DNA from: Streptomyces sp. NRRL F-5630
GTDB taxonomy: Bacteria > Actinomycetota > Actinomycetes > Streptomycetales > Streptomycetaceae
Reading direction: 5' to 3'
Assembly (NCBI RefSeq): GCF_000719475.1
Contig: NZ_JOGO01000009.1
Location: 1-64,000, forward strand
DNA length: 64,000 nucleotides
Shown: piece by piece, positions 33,850 through 42,162 of the stretch
Position numbering within the stretch: the stretch's first letter is position 1
Layout: each line of letters starts with the position of its first letter
Position numbers and translations under genes: made by a program
Notes under the pieces: generated by a model
Told to the model about the DNA's origin: nothing
Databases searched by the model: none
What the model saw: the letters and a program-made list of their open reading frames with translations, nothing else

Positions 33850-36800
33850 ATGACCAGATCCGCTCCCCTGTGGCGCAGAGCCGGGCTGCTGCCGGCCGGG
33901 CTCGCGCTCGCCCTGCTCCCCGGCACCGCGCTCGCCCACGCCTCCGGCCCGGCCACGGCGGACTCCGCCCCCCGCGCCGCCGACCGCACCCGCACCGCCC
34001 AGGCCACCGCGACCGTCACCCTCGTGACCGGCGACCGGGTCACGCTCACCCCGCTCCCCGGCGGCAAGCGGACCGTGACGGTGGACCGCGCCCCCGGCGC
34101 CACCGGCACCGTCCGTACCGAGGAGGCCGACGGGCACGTCAGGGTCGTCCCCGCCGAGGCGGAGCCGTACCTCGCGCAGGGGAAGCTCGACCCCAGGCTC
34201 TTCGACGTCACCGAACTCGTCGCCCAGGGTCTCGCGGGCAAGGCGGGCAAGGCGCCCGCGCCGCTGCCCCTCATCGTCACCGGGACGGCGGCGAAGGCCC
34301 GGTCCCGTACCGTGCCCACGGCTCCGGCAGGCGCCACCCGCGTCCGCGCGCTGCCCAGCATCGGCGCGACCGCCGTGACGGTGGAGAAGCCGACGGCCTT
34401 CTGGAAGAGCCTCACCGGGAGCGCGAACCAAGGCGCCGAGCGGAACGGGACCGCGCGGTCCTTCTCCGCGGGCACCGGCGTCGGAAAGGTGTGGCTCGAC
34501 GCGAAGGTCAAGGCCGACATGGCCGAGTCCAACGCGCAGATAGGCACCCCGCGGGCCTGGCAGGCCGGGCTCACGGGCAAGGGCGTCAAGGTCGCCGTGC
34601 TCGACACGGGCATCGACCCGGACCACCCCGACCTCAAGGGCCGCGTCGTCGCGAGCAAGAGCTTCATCGAGGGCCAGGAGGTCGCCGACCGCAACGGTCA
34701 CGGCACGCACACCGCCTCGACCGTGGGCGGCGGCGGCACGGCCTCGGACGGCAAGGAGAAGGGCGTCGCCCCGGACGCCGACCTGGCGATCGGCAAAGTC
34801 CTCAGCGACGAGGGCGAGGGCAGCGAGTCCCAGATCATCGCGGGCATGGAGTGGGCCGCGAAGGACCTCGGCGCCAAGGTCGTCTCGATGAGCCTCGGTT
34901 CGACCGAGGCGAGCGACGGCACCGATCCCATGGCCCAAGCCGTCAACACGCTCACCGAGGAGACCGGCGCGCTCTTCGTCGTCGCCGCGGGGAACGCGGG
35001 CGGCGCGGGCACGATCGGCTCGCCCGGTGCCGCCGACGAGGCGCTCACCGTCGGCGCCGTCGACTCCTTTGACCAGGCCGCGTACTTCACGAGCAAGGGC
35101 CCGCGCTTCCTGGACAACGCGCTCAAGCCCGATGTCTCGGCGCCGGGTGTCGACATCCTCGCGGCGCGCTCCTCGCTGGTCCCGGGCGAGGGCGCGTACA
35201 CGAAAATGAGCGGCACCTCGATGGCGACGCCGCACGTCGCGGGCGTCGCGGCCCTGCTCGCCCAGGAGCACCCCGACTGGGACGCCGCGCGTCTCAAGAA
35301 CGCGCTCATGTCCACGTCGAAGACCCTCGACGCCTCCGCCTACGACCTCGGCGCGGGGCGCGTCAGCGTCCCCGAGGCGACGACGAGCCCGCTCACCGCG
35401 ACCGGGAGCGCCGACCTCGGCTTCTTCTCCTGGCCGTACGAGGACAACAAGCCGGTCACGAAGGCCCTCACGTACACCAACGAGTCCGGCAGCCCGCTCA
35501 CCGTGCGCCTCTCCACGAGCGACGTGCCCGAAGGGACCGTCACGCTCGGAGCCACCGAGCTGACCGTCCCCGCGCACGGCAGCGCGCACACGACCGTCAC
35601 GGGTGACGGCGCGGGCGCCCCCGTCGGCCAACTCTCCGGACAGGTCCTCGCGAAGGACGCCGACGGCACGCTCCTCGCCCACACCGCCTTCGGCCTCGTC
35701 AAGGAGGAGGAGCGCTACACGCTCACCGTCCACGTGAAGGACCGCGACGGAGCGGCGACCTCCGCGCGTCTCGCCCTCCAGACCCTCAGCGCGGGGGCCG
35801 ACACGGTGCCCGCGACGGTCGGCGCGTCCGGCACCCTCGCTCTGCGCCTCAAGCCGGGTGCCTACGCGCTGAGCACCTTCCTCGACGTGCGCGGCTCGCA
35901 CGGCAAGGACTCGCTCGGCCTCGGCTACCTCACCGCGCCCGAGATCACCCTCGACCGCGACCGCGAGATCACCCTCGACGGCCGCACGCTGCGGGAGATC
36001 AGCACGAGGCTCCCTCGCGCGACGGAGACCCGGCAGCTCGTCATGGAGGCGACGCGCTCCGCGAACGGATCCACCTACACCGCGCAGGCGCAGGTCCCGC
36101 TCACGTACGACAGCGTCTTCGCCACGCCCACCGCGAAGCCGAGCCACGGCACCTTCGAGTACCGCACGGTGTGGCGGCTCGGCGCACCGTCGCTCACCGC
36201 CAGGGCGGGCGGCGACGCGGTCTCGGAGCTGACCCTCCAGCCCGGTTCGGGTCTGCTCGACGGGAAGCTGAACACGAGGCTCCTCGACGCGGGCAACGGC
36301 TCGGCCGCCGCGTACGAGGGCAAGAAGGCCAAGGGCCGCGCGGTGCTCGTCCACGCGGACGAGACCCTCGACCCCGCCGGCCTCGCGCAGCACGCCGCGG
36401 ACGCGGGCGCCGCGGCGCTGCTCGTGACCGACGACGCACCGGGGCGGCTCATGGCCTTCTTCGGCACCGCCGACGGCGCCGACCGCGCCTTCCCGGTCGC
36501 GACCGTGAACGCCGCCGACGGGAAGACCCTCACGCGCGCCGCGAAGAACGGCGGGAAGCTGAAGCTCACGGGGACGCCGAACGCCCCGTACCTCTACGAC
36601 CTCTCGGCCGGCCACCCGGGCGCGATCCCCGACAAGGACCTCACGATCGCCCCGCGGGCGAAGGACCTCGCCACGGTCGAGACGACGTACTACGGCGCGA
36701 AGGCCCAGTCGGGCGGCGAGTTCCGCTACTCGATCACCGACGCCTTCCCGATCGGCGTGGGCTTCCTGGAGCGGGCCTCCTTCCCCGGGACGCGCACCGA

Positions 36801-37608
36801 CTACGTCTCGACGGGCAAGGACCTGCGCTGGCACGAGACCGTGCAGGCGGGGCCCCAGTTGACGCTGGAGGAGCGGGGCGGGCTCGCCGACTACCCGGCG
36901 GGCAAGAAGACGAAGCTCGACTGGTTCCAGCCCGTCCTGCACCCCTATCTCGGCACGGGGCTCGGCTGGGGCCAGACCCGCAGGGGCGACGACCTCGCCT
37001 TCAACACGCCCGGCTGGGGCGACTCGGGCCCCGACCACACGGGCTTCGGCGACGTGTGGAGCGACGACTCGATGACCCAGACGACGCAGGTCCAGGTCGA
37101 CGGTGAGACCGTCACCCAGGCGACGAGTTCCGGCGCCTACGTCTGGGACGCCGATCCCGCCGAGCACACCTACAAGGTCATCACCGACACGACGCTCGAC
37201 CCGAAGGTGTGGGGCACCGGCGTCAAGGGCCATTCCGCCTGGGAGGTCCGCTCCGCCGGGACGCCCGCGGACGTCGAGACGACGCTGCCGATGATCAACC
37301 TGAACTACGCCATCGACACCGCGCTCGACGGCTCGGTACGGGCCGGCAAGCGGCTCCCGCTCGCGCTCACCGGCGCGTACGTAGCGGGCGCGAGCGGCAC
37401 CGGGAGGCTCACGACCGGCGCGCTCGCGGTCTCGTACGACGCCGGGAAGACGTGGCAGCAGGTCGGCCTCACGAGGAAGGGCGATACCTGGAAGGGCCGG
37501 CTGAGCGTGCCGCGCGACGCGCGGACCGTCTCGCTGCGGGCCTCGGTGCGCGATGACAGGGGCGGCTCGGCCACGCAGGTCCTCACGGACGCCCTGAACG
37601 TGCGGTGA
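33850..37608 (+). CDS. Secreted S8 family serine peptidase (large subtilase)
   Basis: A 1252-residue extracellular protease. The signal peptide (AGLLPAGLALALLPGTALA) is followed by a propeptide to about residue 235. The subtilisin domain has triad Asp252 (VAVLDTGIDPDHPDL), His284 (NGHGTHTAS) and Ser457 (SGTSMATPHVAGVAALLAQE). After about residue 520 come beta-rich modules, including a PA-like part near 820-880 and a C-terminal Ig-like repeat region (NYAIDTALDGSVRAGKRLPL). It is larger than subtilisin, typical of Streptomyces cell-wall or secreted subtilases of 1100-1250 residues. It may degrade environmental protein or process other secreted proteins; the target is unknown. Confidence 0.95.
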   Translation: MTRSAPLWRRAGLLPAGLALALLPGTALAHASGPATADSAPRAADRTRTAQATATVTLVTGDRVTLTPLPGGKRTVTVDRAPGATGTVRTEEADGHVRVVPAEAEPYLAQGKLDPRLFDVTELVAQGLAGKAGKAPAPLPLIVTGTAAKARSRTVPTAPAGATRVRALPSIGATAVTVEKPTAFWKSLTGSANQGAERNGTARSFSAGTGVGKVWLDAKVKADMAESNAQIGTPRAWQAGLTGKGVKVAVLDTGIDPDHPDLKGRVVASKSFIEGQEVADRNGHGTHTASTVGGGGTASDGKEKGVAPDADLAIGKVLSDEGEGSESQIIAGMEWAAKDLGAKVVSMSLGSTEASDGTDPMAQAVNTLTEETGALFVVAAGNAGGAGTIGSPGAADEALTVGAVDSFDQAAYFTSKGPRFLDNALKPDVSAPGVDILAARSSLVPGEGAYTKMSGTSMATPHVAGVAALLAQEHPDWDAARLKNALMSTSKTLDASAYDLGAGRVSVPEATTSPLTATGSADLGFFSWPYEDNKPVTKALTYTNESGSPLTVRLSTSDVPEGTVTLGATELTVPAHGSAHTTVTGDGAGAPVGQLSGQVLAKDADGTLLAHTAFGLVKEEERYTLTVHVKDRDGAATSARLALQTLSAGADTVPATVGASGTLALRLKPGAYALSTFLDVRGSHGKDSLGLGYLTAPEITLDRDREITLDGRTLREISTRLPRATETRQLVMEATRSANGSTYTAQAQVPLTYDSVFATPTAKPSHGTFEYRTVWRLGAPSLTARAGGDAVSELTLQPGSGLLDGKLNTRLLDAGNGSAAAYEGKKAKGRAVLVHADETLDPAGLAQHAADAGAAALLVTDDAPGRLMAFFGTADGADRAFPVATVNAADGKTLTRAAKNGGKLKLTGTPNAPYLYDLSAGHPGAIPDKDLTIAPRAKDLATVETTYYGAKAQSGGEFRYSITDAFPIGVGFLERASFPGTRTDYVSTGKDLRWHETVQAGPQLTLEERGGLADYPAGKKTKLDWFQPVLHPYLGTGLGWGQTRRGDDLAFNTPGWGDSGPDHTGFGDVWSDDSMTQTTQVQVDGETVTQATSSGAYVWDADPAEHTYKVITDTTLDPKVWGTGVKGHSAWEVRSAGTPADVETTLPMINLNYAIDTALDGSVRAGKRLPLALTGAYVAGASGTGRLTTGALAVSYDAGKTWQQVGLTRKGDTWKGRLSVPRDARTVSLRASVRDDRGGSATQVLTDALNVR

Positions 37609-37652
37609 GGCCGGGGGTGCCCGCGAGGGACACCCCCGATCCGCACAACGCG

Positions 37653-37693
37653 GCGGCGCCGCCTCCCCGTGGGACCGGGGGAGACGGCGCCGC
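37653..37693. terminator. Bidirectional terminator after the subtilase
   Basis: GCGGCGCCGCCTCCCC pairs with GGGGGAGACGGCGCCGC (one mismatch bulge) between the convergent subtilase and the 19-residue peptide gene. Confidence 0.8.
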
Positions 37694-37713
37694 GCTGTGC
37701 CTGACGGGTGACG

Positions 37714-37773
37714 TCAGACGAGCCAGCCCACGACGTGGATGAGGCCGGCGAGGATGTCGGTGAGGAGGTTCAT
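37714..37773 (-). CDS. 19-residue hydrophobic peptide
   Basis: ATG at 37773 to TGA at 37714 encodes MNLLTDILAGLIHVVGWLV, a short amphipathic or single-helix membrane peptide. AGAAGGCAG lies 8-16 bp upstream and a strong terminator 20 bp downstream, so it has the layout of a real monocistronic gene. The upstream 200 bp is intergenic. The sequence resembles short membrane-active peptides such as type I toxins or modulins, but no homologue is known to me. If real, it may be annotated in few genomes because of its length. Confidence 0.5.
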   Translation of the reverse strand: MNLLTDILAGLIHVVGWLV

Positions 37774-37978
37774 CGTGTTACTGCCTTCTCTTTCGGTACT
37801 GCGTGGGACGTGCGGACCCCTGTGGCAGGGGTCCTTGGGACAACGAACTCCCCGGTGCGCAAAGGGACATGTCCGCCGGGGACTCCGGCGCCGGTAACGG
37901 TATGCATCCCGTCGCTGGCGCCCCGTAAGCATCTGACGTACCGGTAGCCCGAGGCAACTTGAACGGGATTGATCACCT

Positions 37979-38587
37979 TTACGGGCGAGTGTCCGGCCCG
38001 GTGTTCGAATCTTCGTGCCTTGGGGACCGGCGCGTGGCGGTCTGGAGCAGGCCCCAGGTGAAATCGACGAGGTATGGGGCCGTGCCCCCGTCCTCGGGGA
38101 CCTCGACCAGGAGCCGCGTCCGCGTCGGCGCCGTGCCCTCCAGCGGGCGCGCGGGCGGGAAGGCGGCGGCGACCTCGTCCACCGTCGCGGTCCACGGGGC
38201 GAGATCGGCCGCGGCGCGCAGGACGGGCGCGGGGTGCCCCGGCGCCCGGACGAGCCAGGCGTTCCAGGCCCGCCCGTCCGGGCCGAGCAGCACCTCGAAG
38301 CGCAGCGCGGGCCAGAGCGGGAGCGGCCAGCGCAGCGCCTCGCACTCCAGGTCCCCGAGGCGCACGCGGGCACGCGCCTCCGGTTCCCCGAGCGCGGCGC
38401 GGTAACGGGAGGCCTCGCCCCGCCCGTACCGTCCGTGCGCGCTCGCCTGCCAGCGCCGGTTCGCCTCGCGCATCCGCGCGGCGTCGGCGCCCAGCTCGCG
38501 GCGGGCGCGCTCGACGAGCGCCGGGTGGAAGTCCTGCATACGGCGCAGCAGGACGAGGGTGAGGTCGAGGGGAGTGAAGGAGGGCAC
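37979..38587 (-). CDS. Conserved hypothetical protein
   Basis: A 202-residue cytoplasmic protein with no signal or membrane segment. It begins PSFTPLDLTLVLLRRMQDFH and contains LRFEVLLGPDGRAWNAWLVR and LLVEVPEDGGTAPYLVDFTW. I recognise no domain and do not assign a function. ATG at 38587 is the first start with open coding downstream. It lies between the peptide gene and MarR, on the same strand as both. Confidence 0.65.
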   Translation of the reverse strand: MPSFTPLDLTLVLLRRMQDFHPALVERARRELGADAARMREANRRWQASAHGRYGRGEASRYRAALGEPEARARVRLGDLECEALRWPLPLWPALRFEVLLGPDGRAWNAWLVRAPGHPAPVLRAAADLAPWTATVDEVAAAFPPARPLEGTAPTRTRLLVEVPEDGGTAPYLVDFTWGLLQTATRRSPRHEDSNTGPDTRP

Positions 38588-38627
38588 GGGGCCTCCGTCG
38601 TGGTGAGGGGCCGGTACGGGGACGGGC

Positions 38628-39104
38628 TCAGTCTTCCCGCGCCGGCCCGCTCCCGCCCCGCGCCTCCGCGTCCTCGCCCAGCATCCGTCGCAGCAGCCCC
38701 CGCAGCACGAGCCGCTCCTCCCGGCTCAGGTCCGCGAGCGGCTCCCGCGCGAAGTCGAGCCCGTCGCGCAGGCTGCGCGCGAGCCGCAGGCCCTCGTCCG
38801 TCGACGCCGCGAGCTTGACCCGGCGGTCGTCGGGGTCGGGGCGGCGCTCGACGAGCCCGCGCGTCTCCAGGCGGTCGATGATCCCGGTCACGTTCGAGGG
38901 CTCGCACTTCAGCGTCCGCGCGAGCCGGCGCATGGGGAGCGGTCCGAGGGACAGGAGGCTCAGTACCCGGGCCTGCGCCCCGGTGAGCGCGTGCGCCGCG
39001 GCGGCCCGCTCGTACTCCTCGTGGTACCGCCCGACGACCGCGCCGATGAGCTGGACCACCTCCAGGGTGAGGGGGTCGCGCGGGGCTGTGGCGGGGAGTG
39101 TCAT
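38628..39104 (-). CDS. MarR family transcriptional regulator
   Basis: A 158-residue winged-helix regulator. The DNA-binding core is ALTGAQARVLSLLSLGPLPM, RRLARTLKCEPSNVTGIIDR and wing RRPDPDDRRVKLAAS. I start at ATG 39104; a further upstream in-frame ATG overlaps the promoter/operator. It is divergent from the NADP-dependent oxidoreductase, with a perfect inverted repeat at 39154 between them, so it probably represses both genes and responds to a small hydrophobic or electrophilic ligand. Confidence 0.9.
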   Translation of the reverse strand: MTLPATAPRDPLTLEVVQLIGAVVGRYHEEYERAAAAHALTGAQARVLSLLSLGPLPMRRLARTLKCEPSNVTGIIDRLETRGLVERRPDPDDRRVKLAASTDEGLRLARSLRDGLDFAREPLADLSREERLVLRGLLRRMLGEDAEARGGSGPARED

Positions 39105-39153
39105 GCCTTCATCGTACCGATGTGCTTGACATAGTGAAATATTCATGCGCATG

Positions 39154-39176
39154 TTTGTTTCAGCTCATGAAACAAA
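39154..39176. promoter_or_regulatory. Inverted-repeat operator between MarR and oxidoreductase genes
   Basis: TTTGTTTCA, GCTCA, TGAAACAAA: a perfect 9+5+9 palindrome in an unusually AT-rich intergenic stretch. TTGACA at 39126-39131 may be the -35 of the oxidoreductase promoter, which would put the repeat over its -10/start region. Confidence 0.7.
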
Positions 39177-39198
39177 TTCCCCGCAGGAGGCACCCCGC

Positions 39199-40215
39199 AT
39201 GACCACCCTTCCCGAGTCCGGCCGCGCCTGGCACCTCGTCCGCCGCCCGCAGGGCTGGCCGGTTCCCGAGGACTTCGCGCTGCGCGAGGCCCCCGTGCCC
39301 GCTCCCGCCGAGGGCCGGGTGCTCGTGCGCAACCTGTACTTCTCGGTCGACCCGTACATGCGCGGGCGCATGAACGACGTGAAGTCGTACACGCCGCCCT
39401 TCGCGCTCGACGAGCCCATGACGGGCGGCGCGCTCGGCCAGGTCATCGCCTCGGAGGCGGAGGGCTTCGCCGAGGGCGACTACGTGCTGCACTTCGCGGG
39501 CTGGCGGGAGTACGCCTCCGTCCCCGCCCAGCACGCCACGAAGGTCGACCCGGACGCCGCGCCGCTCTCCGCCTACCTCGGGGTCCTCGGCATGACGGGC
39601 CTGACGGCCTACGCCGGGCTGCTGCGCGTCGCCGCCTTCAAGGAGGGCGACGCGGTCTTCGTCTCCGGCGCGGCGGGCGCGGTCGGCAGCGAGGTGGGGC
39701 AGATCGCGAAGCTCAAGGGCGCCTCGCGCGTCATCGGCTCGGCGGGCTCGGACGAGAAGGTCGCCTGGCTCGTCGACGAACTCGGCTTCGACGCCGCCTT
39801 CAACTACAAGAACGGCCCCGTCGCCGACCAGCTCAAGGAGGCCGCGCCCGACGGTATCGACGTCTACTTCGACAACGTCGGCGCCGACCACCTCGAAGCC
39901 GCGATCAGCCGCGCCAACCTGCACGCGCGCTTCGCGATCTGCGGCATGATCGCGCAGTACAACGTCACGGAGCCCCCGGCCGCCCCGCGCAACCTCGGGC
40001 TGGTCATCGGCAAGCGCATCCGCATGGAGGGCATGCTCGTCCAGGACCACGCCGACCTCCAGGGCGCGTTCGTCGAGGAGGTCTCCGCCTGGGTCCGCGA
40101 CGGCAGCCTGAAGTACCGCGAGACCTTCGCCGACGGCATCGAGAATGGCGTCGAGGCGTTCCTCGGCCTGCTGCGCGGCGAGAACACGGGGAAGATGATC
40201 GTCGACCTGACGTGA
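39199..40215 (+). CDS. NADP-dependent MDR oxidoreductase (CurA/LTB4-dehydrogenase type)
   Basis: A 338-residue zinc-free medium-chain reductase that reduces alpha,beta-unsaturated ketones or aldehydes with NADPH. It has YFSVDPYMRGRM, the cofactor motif VSGAAGAVGSEVGQIAKLKG, DVYFDNVGADHLEAAI and the C-terminal GLLRGENTGKMIVDL. No zinc-ligand cysteines are present. ATG at 39199 has GCAGGAGG at 7 bp. It is divergent from MarR, so it is probably induced by reactive carbonyl or redox-active compounds. Confidence 0.93.
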   Translation: MTTLPESGRAWHLVRRPQGWPVPEDFALREAPVPAPAEGRVLVRNLYFSVDPYMRGRMNDVKSYTPPFALDEPMTGGALGQVIASEAEGFAEGDYVLHFAGWREYASVPAQHATKVDPDAAPLSAYLGVLGMTGLTAYAGLLRVAAFKEGDAVFVSGAAGAVGSEVGQIAKLKGASRVIGSAGSDEKVAWLVDELGFDAAFNYKNGPVADQLKEAAPDGIDVYFDNVGADHLEAAISRANLHARFAICGMIAQYNVTEPPAAPRNLGLVIGKRIRMEGMLVQDHADLQGAFVEEVSAWVRDGSLKYRETFADGIENGVEAFLGLLRGENTGKMIVDLT

Positions 40216-40395
40216 GACGACGCCGACCGGCGAGGGCGGGGGCGGGGGCGGGCGGGCGAAGCCTGCCCGCCCCCGGGCATGCGGGGTCGGCCCCCGCCCC
40301 GCGCGTGCGGGGTCGGCCCCCGTTTCGGGCGGGCGCGGGAGATCCGCCCCCGCCTCGGTTTCTCCCGGCGTGCTCACGCCCGGTAGGGTCCGGCC

Positions 40396-41181
40396 ATGCG
40401 TGAACTCGCCCTCGGATTCCGGTACCTGGTCGAAGGCCAGCGCTGGGCAGGCAGGCACGGCAAGCGGTACGGCGTGGCCCTGCTCCCGGGGCTCATCACG
40501 CTCGTCCTGTACGCCGCCGTGCTCGTCGCGCTCGCGCTGTGGGGCGGTGATCTCGTCGCGTGGGCCACGCCGTTCGCCGACGACTGGGAGTCGCCGTGGC
40601 AGGGGCTCTTCCGGGGCGCGCTCACCGTCGTGCTCTTCGCGCTCGTGCTCCTCGGCTGCGTGCTGGGCTTCACCGCCGTCACACTCGTGATCGGGCAGCC
40701 GTTCTACGACGCGCTCTCCGAGGAGGTCGACCGCGAGATCGACGGCTTCCCGACCGAGTCCGGGCTCTCCCTGGGGCGTGAGATCTGGATCTCCGTGCGG
40801 GACGGCGTCCGCATCCTCGTGCGCGCCGCGATCTGGGGCGTGTGCCTCTTCGCGGCCGGGTTCCTGCCCTTCGTCGGGCAGACGGTCGTCCCCGTGATCG
40901 GCTTCTTCGTCACCGGGTTCTTCCTCGCCGAGGAACTCGCCTCGATCGCGCTCGCCCGCCGCCGTGTGGACCTGCGCGAACGACTCGCGCTGCTCCGCGG
41001 CCGCAAGCGCCTGACCTGGGGATTCGGTGTCCCGCTCGGTCTCGTCTTCCTCGTCCCCGTCGTCGCGGTCTTCCTCATGCCGGGAGCCGTCGCGGGCGCC
41101 ACGCTGCTCGCGCGGGACCTGCGGGGGGAACCGCTGGAAGCGGTCGCGGGCGAGGAGAGGCCCACCGTCGAGCCGCGCTGA
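40396..41181 (+). CDS. EI24 domain-containing membrane protein (CysZ-like)
   Basis: A 261-residue integral membrane protein with about five or six helices (YGVALLPGLITLVLYAAVLV, VVLFALVLLGCVLGFTAVTL, AIWGVCLFAAGFLPFV, LGLVFLVPVVAVFLMPGAVA). The EI24/CysZ signature region includes GQPFYDALSEEVDREIDG. CysZ imports sulfate in proteobacteria; in actinobacteria the role is unproven. ATG at 40396; upstream is a GC-rich spacer. It is a single gene on its strand. Confidence 0.88.
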   Translation: MRELALGFRYLVEGQRWAGRHGKRYGVALLPGLITLVLYAAVLVALALWGGDLVAWATPFADDWESPWQGLFRGALTVVLFALVLLGCVLGFTAVTLVIGQPFYDALSEEVDREIDGFPTESGLSLGREIWISVRDGVRILVRAAIWGVCLFAAGFLPFVGQTVVPVIGFFVTGFFLAEELASIALARRRVDLRERLALLRGRKRLTWGFGVPLGLVFLVPVVAVFLMPGAVAGATLLARDLRGEPLEAVAGEERPTVEPR

Positions 41182-41349
41182 GCACACCTCGCGGAAGCGG
41201 CGCGGACGTCCCGCCCCCGCCGGGATCCCTCACCCGCCGCGCGGACGGTCCGGAGGCGGCGTACTCCGCCTTGCCGCCCGGTACGCGTCAGGGGCGGTCA
41301 GTACCGCGCGGGGCGGAACCCCGGCGCGACCACCGCCCGGCGTGGCGGC

Positions 41350-41925
41350 TCAGGCCCTCGGCCGGTCCGCGTCCGCGCCCTCCAGGAGGCGCAGGAAGTC
41401 GCGGAACGCGGCGCTCATGTCCACGGCCTCGGGGTCCAGGAGCCACTGGTACTGGAGGCCGTCCATGACCGCGACCATCAAGGTCCCGGCCTGCTCCGGC
41501 GTCAGGCCGCTCGGCAGCCGCTCGCCGTACGCCGTGCGCAGGACGGAGGTCATGTTGCCCCGCACCACCACGTACCGCCGCGTGAAGAAATCCCGCGCCG
41601 GGTGCGCGTCCGTCACGCTCTCGCCGAGCAGCGCGCTGAAGGTCTGCACGACCCCCGGGCGCATCGCGTTGTAGTCCACGAGCGAGGAGAGCAGGTCCAG
41701 GCGCCAGGAGTCGCCCGGGATCGCGTCCCACTGGTCCCGCTCGGCGAGCAGCGCGACGAGCAGCGCCTCCTTCGTCGGGAAGTAGTGCAGCAGCCCCTGC
41801 TGCGTCAGCCCCACGCGCTCCGCGACCGCGCCGAGCGTCGCCCCCCGGTAGCCGCGCTCCGCGATCACCTCCAGCGTCGCCCGCAGGATCTCCGCGCGCC
41901 GCTCCTCGCCCTTGGCCCTGACCAT
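41350..41925 (-). CDS. TetR family transcriptional regulator beside the GH3 gene
   Basis: A 191-residue repressor with HTH ILRATLEVIAERGYRGATLG, AVAERVGLTQQGLLHYFPTK and a C-terminal ligand domain with QAGTLMVAVMDGLQYQWLL. ATG at 41925 (MVRAKGEERR); the longer upstream frame is not supported by a ribosome site. It is divergent from the beta-glucosidase and probably controls it, perhaps in response to a sugar or aglycone. The shared intergenic region contains an AT-rich patch (42037-42055) suited to promoters. Confidence 0.9.
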   Translation of the reverse strand: MVRAKGEERRAEILRATLEVIAERGYRGATLGAVAERVGLTQQGLLHYFPTKEALLVALLAERDQWDAIPGDSWRLDLLSSLVDYNAMRPGVVQTFSALLGESVTDAHPARDFFTRRYVVVRGNMTSVLRTAYGERLPSGLTPEQAGTLMVAVMDGLQYQWLLDPEAVDMSAAFRDFLRLLEGADADRPRA

Positions 41926-42162
41926 CCGCCGTGCACCCCTCTCGCCCGCCGCGCCGGTGACCGGCCCGGGAACTCTCGCCCGCCGGGCCCCTGCCCGGCC
42001 CGGGAATCCCGCTCCAGCAGGACCGTACGGCATCGCTATGTCACGTAAAAATAACGTCCCCTACCGGTCTACAGGTCGCGGGTGCAAGATGAGTGCGCGC
42101 TCCCACCGACCCGGGGGCGCGGCCCCCGCAGCCGGCAGACAGCGACCACGAGGAGTACGGCC

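Noticed and set aside
33310..37233. A 1307-codon minus-strand open frame opposite the subtilase
   Set aside because: It mirrors the subtilase codons, has no domains or ribosome site, and is the usual antisense shadow in very GC-rich DNA.
42037..42055. TetR operator in the TetR/GH3 gap
   Set aside because: The AT-rich patch has only weak symmetry (ACGT on each side), not enough to call a site.
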